Assembly (NCBI GenBank): GCA_963785755.1
Contig: CAWAXG010000050.1
Span: forward strand, 62,001 to 126,000
Direction: 5' to 3'
Length of the DNA stretch: 64,000 nucleotides
From: JACCXG01 sp963785755
GTDB taxonomy: Bacteria; Acidobacteriota; Vicinamibacteria; Vicinamibacterales; 2-12-FULL-66-21
The notes below the pieces were generated by a model that saw nothing but the letters and a program-made list of their open reading frames with translations, was not told the origin of the DNA and did not search any database. Shown here in pieces: positions 59,001-64,000 of this stretch. How positions within the stretch are numbered: the first letter of the stretch is position 1; every line of letters begins with the position of its first letter. The position numbers and the translations under genes were made by a program.

Positions 59001-59051
59001 CGTGACTAGTGCGATGGCGCAGACGATGAGGAAGAGCGGGAAAAATCTCAT
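56007..59051 (-). CDS. Giant secreted BNR/sortilin-type beta-propeller protein, copy 1
   Basis: 1,014 residues with a signal peptide (FPLFLIVCAIALVTPMAQ). Many repeats contain the Asp-box pattern, for example KSENNGTTFEPVF, KTTDGGKTFQHIG, KTTDGGKSWTLI, KSTDAGKSWTKLTG, RSENKGATWTHVS, KSLDGGRSFASLD, VSRDGGNTFAEVG and ASLDGGKSWQKFM, spread along two propellers. The C-terminal ~100 residues are a beta domain (AVSYYLKAAATGEVRLTIADGTGRVIRTL). Low-complexity insertions (about residues 275-365 and near 600) are Ala/Gly/Arg/Gln-rich. Annotated in Acidobacteriota as WD40/YVTN/BNR-like or glycosyl-hydrolase-like; substrate unknown. Confidence 0.85.
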   Translation of the reverse strand: MRFFPLFLIVCAIALVTPMAQTQTPQVINASTDPMLAPFRFRSIGPSSMGGRIDDVAVAESDPNIIYLGYAVGGVFKSENNGTTFEPVFDEYTTASIGDIAIHPTNANIVYVGTGEANNRQTSSFGDGIYKTTDGGKTFQHIGLKETQTIARIVIDPRNPDTVYVAVPGHLYGPNKERGIYKTTDGGKSWTLIKFIDEDTGFTDVALDPSNPGIIYAASYQRRRMGCCFNGGGPGSALWKSTDAGKSWTKLTGNGLPPGTYGRIALDVSRSNPNVLYAQIEAANVGQPQTTAANDPGAETEPTPPGAAAVPGAPASTAQSGAVAQPAAGRAGGQPGAQPGAQAAEGARGGGRGGAYNWCNNAGPGRGVAGRGDQPVTPPPLDPTRGGLFRSENKGATWTHVSNCNARPMYFSQVRVDPTNDKTVYVMGLPIYKSLDGGRSFASLDEAGGYRAPGHVDQHAMWIDPKNPRHLIIGNDGGFNVSWDQGGTWDFVNTMATSLVYWVSADMRRPYYVYIGLQDNGSWGGPSATRSANGILNSDWFGIGGGDGFQTAVDPTDYNIVYTESQNGNTNRYDLRSGRVQSIRPRASALGRGGRGQQPAGGGAGPAALQNGGNVLNARPDDQYRFNWNTPFQLSPHNPSVIWLGGNRLFKSYTRGDTWQASEDLTRRIDRNTIAIMGVPGNQSMLSKNDGVTAYSTIIALDESPVMPGVVWVGTDDGNVQVSRDGGNTFAEVGKNLPGLPSNHLYWISRIDASHFDPAAAYVSVDGHRSNDLKPYLFVTRDYGQTWQSIAGNLPAFGFIQAVREDPRNRDLLFVGTEFGLYASLDGGKSWQKFMNNLPTARVDDILIHPRDNDLILGTHARGVWIADDITPLQQLTPDVTSQDAVLFDMRPAVAWLNDRQRGQQTGGQRTFAGENPPRGAAVSYYLKAAATGEVRLTIADGTGRVIRTLDGPKNAGINRVMWNLTAAPPQRQGGGGRGGGAPAAAGTYLVTLEAAGKKLTKPLTVLEDIWMRE

Positions 59052-59102
59052 ATCGGGCGACCTATGGGATGACTAATGGCGTCTCGTCAGCATTTCTTGG
59101 TT

Positions 59103-59347
59103 GCGTCGCGGGGCCCCACCCCCGCGACGCCGCGTGGGGCCCCACCCCCACGCGCCGCCAGCGCCTCGCTTCGCTCGGCGCCGCTGGTTAGAGGCAACGG
59201 GCTGCTTGGATCAGCAACCGGTGCGAATTGAAACAGAAAGCTATTCCAAGCGGCTAAACGCTAGTAATCACCGGCGCGAGCGAAGCGAGCGCTGGCGGCG
59301 CGTGGGGTGGGGCCCCACGCGGCGGGCGGGGGTGGGGCCCCGCCCGC
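59103..59347. repeat. Long GC-rich inverted repeat with a structured-looking loop
   Basis: The left arm (about 59,103-59,183) and right arm (about 59,271-59,347) are near-complete reverse complements, sharing GGGGCCCCACCCCCG, CCGCGTGGGGCCCCACCCC and ACGCGCCGCCAGCG blocks with a few single-base gaps. The ~87-base loop is lower in GC. It separates the two BNR genes, downstream of copy 2 and upstream of copy 1. Confidence 0.85.
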
Positions 59348-59401
59348 AAACAAAATAATGCAAACGCAGGCGCCCCGAGTCACCCCACTGGCCTATTCGA
59401 C

Positions 59402-62400
59402 CTACTGCGACACTTGCACCACTCTGAACGTCTGCGCCGGTCCAATCGGCGCGACCTGATCCCCGCTAAGTCGTCCGAGTGTTGCGCGATACGTGCCTGG
59501 GGTGACGAGCGAGCCCTGTGGCGGGCCGCCGCGTCCGAAGCCGGCCTGCGCGCCGCCACCACCTCCGCCGCCGCGGCCACCGCCGCGACCCTCGCCTGCG
59601 TTCGCCGGCAGGTCGGCGCGCAGGTTCCACGCCACCCGTTTCAGGCCGGCGGTCTTGTCGACTTCGAGCCGGCGCACCTGCCGTCCGGTATCGTCGGCAA
59701 TGGTGACGACGAGCTTGTCATCGCCCGGCAGCGTCTGCTTCACGTTATAGGTGAGCACGGCGCCGAACGGTGGATTGGGCGCGGCCCACAGTCCTGAAAG
59801 CGGGCTGAGGCCCGCTGATCCCGCCGGCGACAGCCCGAGCGAGTTGAACAGATAGGCGTCACGCAGCGGGAACAGCCGCGCATCTTCCGTGAGCGCCTGC
59901 GGTGTGATCGCCCGCAGCGGACTGTAGTCGTCGAGCACGTAGAAGCCGCGGCCGAACGTCGCCAGGACAAGATCGTTTTCGCGCCTCTGGATCGCGAGGT
60001 CGCGTACTTGCGCCGGTGGCATGCCGCCCTTCATCGCCACCCACTGCTTTCCGCCGTCCACGCTGGTGAACAGCGCGAACTCGGTGCCGACGAACAGCAG
60101 ATCGCCGTTGACGTGATCCTGCGCGATCGCCCAGGTGTCGTGCTTGTCGGGAAGGTTCGCGGTGATGTTCGTCCAGGTCTTGCCCCGGTCGGTGCTCTTG
60201 ACCACGTAGGGCTTGTAGTCGCCGCGCTGCCAGTTGTTCAGCGTCGCGAACACCGTGTCCGCGTCACGCGGCGAGGCGAAGACGTCGGTCACGTAGGTTC
60301 CCTTCGGCACGCCGGGAAAGTCCTCGATCTTCCGCCACGTCTTGCCGCCGTCGTCGGTGACCTGAATGAGCCCGTCGTCGGTGCCGGCGTAAATCAAGCC
60401 TTCGAGCAGGGGAGACTCGTCGAGCGTGACGACGTTGCTGAGCGGCGTCGTGGACGTGTTGAGCGCCACCGAATCGCGCGGCCAGACCTTTCCCATGATG
60501 GGAATGTTGAACGCGTCGAGGCTGCGGGACAGATCCGGACTGATGCGCGTCCACGAGTCACCGCGATCGTCGCTGCGATAGACGAAGTTGGTCGCCCAGT
60601 ACAACCGCCGGGAACTGTGCGGGCTGATGATGTACGGCGCATCCCAGTTCGCGCGATCGCCCGGGCCGCCAGGTCCACCCTGGCGGCCTCCGCGGCCGCC
60701 CTGTTGCCCCTGGCCCTGCTGCCCCTGACCCTGCGGTGCCTGACCTTGAGGCGCCTGACCCTGCGGCGCCTGTGCGCCGGCCGCTCCCTGCGCTCCGCCC
60801 TGCGGGGCGCTCGGCATCTCGTCGTCTCCGCCGCCGCCGAATCCGCCACGGCCCGTCGACTGCGGCGGCCTGACCGACCGCGATATTCCCGTGCGCAGAT
60901 CGAGCCGCACGATGCCGCCGTTCTGCGACGACGCGTAGACAGTGCCGGGATCGTCGGGATCGCTGCGCGGCTGGAAGCCGTCGCCGCCGTTGACGATGTA
61001 CCAGTCGCTCGTGCGGACGCCGAGGCGGCTCATCGATCGCGCCGGTCCGCAGAAGGAGAAGTTGTCCTGCGTGCCGCCGCAGACGTTGTAGAACGGCTTC
61101 GCGTTGTCGACCGACAGCCGATAGAACTGCGTGATCGGCAGCGTCGCGAAAAAGCGCCACGACTTGCCTTCATCGTAGGACTCGTAGAGGCCGCCGTCGT
61201 TGCCGAGCAGAAGATGATTGCGGTCGGTCGGATCGAACTCGAGCGCGTGATGATCGACGTGCACGCCGGTGCTCTCGAAGTTCGTCTGATGCCAGGTCTT
61301 GCCGCCGTCGGTGCTGCGTTCGAGGTTGACGTTGATCGACCAGATCGTGTCGGGCCGGTACGGATCGGCGTAGATCTCGTGGTAGTACTGCGCGCCGCCG
61401 CCGCGATAACAGTCGTCGGTCGGCTGAACGCCGCGGCCGGTTTGCGCTGGCTGCTGTTGTTCCGCTTCTTCGTCGTCCAGCGCCGGAGTGTCTGGGACGG
61501 ACTCCTGCGCCGCGACGACCGGCGCGGGTTCGGGCTGACCTTCGATCGGTTCGCTCCCCGTCGAGCGGCGGTCTGCGGTCGGCAGCGGCTTGCATGGTTC
61601 CGGTGGCGTTGCGGGTGCGCCGCCGCGGCCGCCGCGTCCGGTACCAGGCGTCATGCGTCCGATTCGCGTCCACGTATTGCCCGCGTCGTCGGAACGAAAG
61701 AAGCCGGACTCGGGCCGCTTCGCGTCCACGATCGCAAAGACCGTCGCCGGATTCTTTCGTGCGTCGACCGCCAGGCCGACGCGCCCCATGTCGCCGGCCG
61801 GCAGTCCGCGCGTGAGTTTCGTCCAGTTCTTGCCGGCGTTCGTCGTCTTGAAGATGCCACCCTCGGGGCCGCCGCCGATCATCTGGCCGACGGCGCGGCG
61901 GCGCTGATACGCCGACGCGTAGATGACGTCGGCGTTCTTCGGATCGAAGACGATGTCGCTGATGCCGGTATCCGGGCTGATTGTCAGCACCGCAGACCAC
62001 GTCGCTCCGCCATCGGTCGTCTTGAACAGCCCCCGCTCGCCCCCGGCCGAGAACAGCGGCCCCTGTGACGCGACGTAGACGACGTTGGAGTTCCGCGGGT
62101 CGATGAGGATCTTGCCGATGTGTTCGGACTTCTCGAGTCCGACGCGCTTCCAGGTCTTACCGGCATCCGTCGACTTGTAGACGCCATCGCCGAAATGCGC
62201 GCTCCGCTGGCTCGTGTTCTCCCCGGTGCCCAGCCAGACGACGGCCGAATCCTTCGGATCGACCACGACGCAACAGAGCGTGAAGCTGATGCTGCTATCG
62301 AAGATCGGCGCGAACGTAATGCCGCGATTCTCCGTCTTCCACAGACCGCCGAACGCGGTGGCGACGTACCAGACGTTCGGATTCTTCGGATCTATCTCGA

Positions 62401-62563
62401 TGTCCTGGATGCGCCCGGTCGTCAGCGTCGGACCGATGCTGCGCAGCTCGATGCCCTTGAGCACGTCGGCCGTCACGCCGCCAGTCTCGGAGGGCGTCTG
62501 TCCGGTGACGACGGCAATGACGCAGGCCGCGAGCGTCGCGATCATCAGCATCTGTCGGGTCAT
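59402..62563 (-). CDS. Giant secreted BNR/sortilin-type beta-propeller protein, copy 2
   Basis: 1,053 residues from the ATG at 62,563; signal peptide MLMIATLAACVIAVVTGQ. Asp-box repeats include KTENRGITFAPIF, KSTDAGKTWKRVG, KTTDGGATWSAVL, KTTNAGKNWTKLT, RSDDAGNTWTRIG, RSTDGGKTWHQTN, ESYDEGKSWRFFA, RSDDRGDSWTRIS, VTDDGGKTWRKIE and TSVDGGKQWVAMK. The C-terminal domain (AVLTYNVKQTLPGDDKLVVTIADDTGRQVRRLEVDKTAGLKRVAWNLRADLP) matches copy 1. A collagen-like insertion of APQGQ/GQQG repeats lies at about 60,680-60,790, and a Gln/Ala-rich one near 61,450. It is a tandem paralogue of copy 1. Confidence 0.85.
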   Translation of the reverse strand: MTRQMLMIATLAACVIAVVTGQTPSETGGVTADVLKGIELRSIGPTLTTGRIQDIEIDPKNPNVWYVATAFGGLWKTENRGITFAPIFDSSISFTLCCVVVDPKDSAVVWLGTGENTSQRSAHFGDGVYKSTDAGKTWKRVGLEKSEHIGKILIDPRNSNVVYVASQGPLFSAGGERGLFKTTDGGATWSAVLTISPDTGISDIVFDPKNADVIYASAYQRRRAVGQMIGGGPEGGIFKTTNAGKNWTKLTRGLPAGDMGRVGLAVDARKNPATVFAIVDAKRPESGFFRSDDAGNTWTRIGRMTPGTGRGGRGGAPATPPEPCKPLPTADRRSTGSEPIEGQPEPAPVVAAQESVPDTPALDDEEAEQQQPAQTGRGVQPTDDCYRGGGAQYYHEIYADPYRPDTIWSINVNLERSTDGGKTWHQTNFESTGVHVDHHALEFDPTDRNHLLLGNDGGLYESYDEGKSWRFFATLPITQFYRLSVDNAKPFYNVCGGTQDNFSFCGPARSMSRLGVRTSDWYIVNGGDGFQPRSDPDDPGTVYASSQNGGIVRLDLRTGISRSVRPPQSTGRGGFGGGGDDEMPSAPQGGAQGAAGAQAPQGQAPQGQAPQGQGQQGQGQQGGRGGRQGGPGGPGDRANWDAPYIISPHSSRRLYWATNFVYRSDDRGDSWTRISPDLSRSLDAFNIPIMGKVWPRDSVALNTSTTPLSNVVTLDESPLLEGLIYAGTDDGLIQVTDDGGKTWRKIEDFPGVPKGTYVTDVFASPRDADTVFATLNNWQRGDYKPYVVKSTDRGKTWTNITANLPDKHDTWAIAQDHVNGDLLFVGTEFALFTSVDGGKQWVAMKGGMPPAQVRDLAIQRRENDLVLATFGRGFYVLDDYSPLRAITPQALTEDARLFPLRDAYLFNSLGLSPAGSAGLSPLSGLWAAPNPPFGAVLTYNVKQTLPGDDKLVVTIADDTGRQVRRLEVDKTAGLKRVAWNLRADLPANAGEGRGGGRGGGGGGGAQAGFGRGGPPQGSLVTPGTYRATLGRLSGDQVAPIGPAQTFRVVQVSQ

Positions 62564-62601
62564 GGCGAAAACTCCACGGGGAAGTCGAAGGGAACGGCAT
62601 T

Positions 62602-63339
62602 CTAGCAAGGAATTCGTGCCCGTTGTGCCTTCTTGAATCGCACGAGCAGATGGCGGCAGGTCACCGCGAAGACGCGCATCGAGTCGCGGAATGGATTGAA
62701 GTGCGATCCTCGGTTCTCGTCGAAGTAAATCGTCGGGATCTCCACGGTGTCGAGCTTGAAGCCGAGCGCTACGGTCCGGAACAGGATTTCGAACTCCGTT
62801 TCGTAGCGTTTCCAGCGGACGTCATCGAGCAGCGCCCGCGCGAGCTCGCTGGACATCAACCGGTAGCCCGATTGAGTATCGGGCACGAATACGCCGGTGG
62901 CCAGATGAAACATCTCACGCGAGAAGCGATTGCCGAACTTGCTCTTCGGTGGCATCAGCGCGACGTTCCGGCCGCCGATGACGAGATCGGCCGCTGACCG
63001 CCGCGCGCAGTCGTAGAGGCGTGGAATGTCTGCCGGATCGTGCTGGCCGTCGCCGTCCAGCGTGACTATGTAATCGAATGTGTCGCCGAGGAGCCCGCCC
63101 GGGCCGTCGAGCGCGGCCTCGATACCGGCCCGGAGCGCGACGCCCTTGCCGCCGTTCTCGCGTAAGTGTAGACAGCGCGCGCCGCTGCGTTCCAGATGGC
63201 TGGCGGTGTCGTCCGTGGATCCGTCGTTGACAGCCAGGACCGCATCGGCGATCGTCAGGGCCTTGCGAATGACGTCAACGGATGTCGACGAGGTGTTGTA
63301 GCAGGGGATGACGACCGCGATCCTGCCGGAATCCATCAT
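62602..63339 (-). CDS. Family 2 glycosyltransferase (polyprenyl-phosphate sugar transferase-like)
   Basis: 245 residues: IAVVIPCYNTSSTSVDVI and LAVNDGSTDDTASHLERSGA form the nucleotide-sugar fold, with ENGGKGVALRAGIEAAL and the DxD-containing YIVTLDGDGQHDPADI. Later segments FSREMFHLATGVFVPDTQSGYRLM and FEILFRTVALGFKLDTVEIPTIYF are typical of DPM1/dolichol-phosphate-mannose-like GT2 enzymes. No C-terminal transmembrane helices. The ATG at 63,339 is preferred because the longer frame would overlap the divergent PBP gene. It is 38 bases upstream of BNR copy 2 on the same strand. Confidence 0.88.
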   Translation of the reverse strand: MMDSGRIAVVIPCYNTSSTSVDVIRKALTIADAVLAVNDGSTDDTASHLERSGARCLHLRENGGKGVALRAGIEAALDGPGGLLGDTFDYIVTLDGDGQHDPADIPRLYDCARRSAADLVIGGRNVALMPPKSKFGNRFSREMFHLATGVFVPDTQSGYRLMSSELARALLDDVRWKRYETEFEILFRTVALGFKLDTVEIPTIYFDENRGSHFNPFRDSMRVFAVTCRHLLVRFKKAQRARIPC

Positions 63340-63387
63340 CAACCCTTCGGCCCGGCTTTTGCGTCTGAATCTGATGTGAGCCGCTTC

Positions 63388-64000
63388 ATGTCCATTTTTC
63401 ACCGGGATTGGCCATTTCTGCGTGGCCGCCCCCGGACACTCATTGCCCTGGTTACGTTTCTTGCCGTGATCTCATTTTTCACCGCCGGGCTGGTGGCCTG
63501 GTTCAGCTATGAGCTTACGGCCGGGCTTCCGAATCGCGACGCCATCAACGGCCTCGGCGACATGGCGCAGTCCACGACAATTTTCGACGCTGCCGATCGC
63601 CCGGTCTTCACCATTTTCAAGGAACAGCGAATCGAGATTCCGCTCGCGCGAATCTCGCCGAACCTCATCAAGGCGGTGATTTCAGTCGAGGATCAGCGGT
63701 TCTACGACCACAGCGGGGTCGACGCGATCCGCGTCGCGGCGGCGGCGCTGAAGAATTTCGAAACCGGCCGGCGTTCCGAAGGCGGCAGCACGATTACTCA
63801 ACAACTTGCACGGACGAGCTTCCTGAGCCGGGACAAGACCGTCCGCCGGAAGTTCAAGGAAATCATCCTCGCCGGCTACATCGAGAACGAATACACGAAG
63901 GATCAGATCCTCGAAATGTATTTGAACAAAGTGTATTTCGGGGATGGGCTGTACGGTGTTGAGGCGGCGGCGCGCGGCTACTTCGGCAAGTCCGCCAGCG
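63388..64000 (+). CDS. Class A penicillin-binding protein, N-terminal part (window ends inside the gene)
   Basis: 204 residues visible. A membrane anchor at about 18-40 (LIALVTFLAVISFFTAGLVAWF) follows a short cytosolic start. The GT51 glycosyltransferase domain then begins: LIKAVISVEDQRFYDHSGVD with catalytic Glu about 101 (ExDQxFxxHxG), EGGSTITQQLARTSFLSRDKT, RKFKEIILAGYIENEYTKDQILEMYLNKVYFGDGLYGVEAAA. This is the peptidoglycan polymerase half of a PBP1A-type enzyme; the transpeptidase half lies beyond the window. ATG at 63,388, divergent from the GT2 gene. Confidence 0.93.
   Translation, partial: MSIFHRDWPFLRGRPRTLIALVTFLAVISFFTAGLVAWFSYELTAGLPNRDAINGLGDMAQSTTIFDAADRPVFTIFKEQRIEIPLARISPNLIKAVISVEDQRFYDHSGVDAIRVAAAALKNFETGRRSEGGSTITQQLARTSFLSRDKTVRRKFKEIILAGYIENEYTKDQILEMYLNKVYFGDGLYGVEAAARGYFGKSAS

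Noticed and set aside
59184..59270. Short words in the palindrome loop (GCTAGTAATC, GGATCAGCA) that resemble 16S rRNA.
   Set aside because: They are in the wrong order and lack the surrounding rRNA sequence; coincidence is more likely than an rRNA fragment.

Overview
The window appears to be two unrelated bacterial segments joined at about base 16,601, inside dnaK. Bases 1-16,601 have very high GC and almost exclusively G/C-ending codons. Gene order (uridine phosphorylase, a 46-aa zinc ribbon, gap-pgk-eno, rpsT, lepA, a CPBP protease, hemW, then a CIRCE-controlled hrcA-grpE-dnaK) fits a Chloroflexota-like genome (inference). Its genes carry frequent single-base frameshifts. In gap, pgk, eno, lepA and hrcA I could reconcile 20 of them, all as one extra base, which points to uncorrected insertion errors rather than gene decay.

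Bases ~16,602-64,000 fit an Acidobacteriota (Vicinamibacteria-like) genome. The marks are three large ADOP-type ABC permeases (two with PadR regulators), an Oar-like TonB receptor with an N-terminal carboxypeptidase-like domain, two acidobacterial VWFA-domain proteins, DUF885 and M14 peptidases, and two giant secreted BNR-repeat proteins. Frameshifts occur here too but are much rarer.

Layout of segment 1: a broken multi-domain OB-fold surface protein (1-2654); uridine phosphorylase and DUF5679 (2731-3809) with a terminator; a compact operon gap / pgk-eno-membrane protein-lipoprotein with GTGA/ATGA overlaps (4028-8926); rpsT on the minus strand with a very long Lys/Ala tail (8990-9683); an EamA transporter, lepA, CPBP protease and hemW (9823-14,632); a sigma-A promoter plus CIRCE, then hrcA, grpE and the start of dnaK.

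Layout of segment 2: ADOP permease 1 and a BlaI/M56 signalling pair with a recognisable operator (17,668-22,564); ADOP permease 2 with PadR and its palindromic operator (22,655-25,707); an ECF sigma / anti-sigma / exported protein operon (26,043-28,012); a soluble hybrid histidine kinase (28,357-29,922); ADOP permease 3 with PadR (29,960-32,998); two membrane glycosyltransferases and a 58-aa membrane protein (33,346-36,999); DUF885 and M14 peptidases divergently arranged; a Kef-type antiporter; a PEGA protein; an envelope-stress-like locus of response regulator, kinase, TonB receptor and VWFA protein divergent from a Spy-like chaperone (45,157-53,816); a second VWFA protein; two BNR-repeat proteins with a GT2 glycosyltransferase; and the start of a class A PBP.

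The most unusual signal is in the spaces between genes of segment 2. Many intergenic regions hold an imperfect long inverted repeat built from one short word repeated on one arm and its complement on the other. The word differs between loci but several word families recur, and one ~111-bp element is present twice with an identical 20-bp head. I know of no described family that matches.
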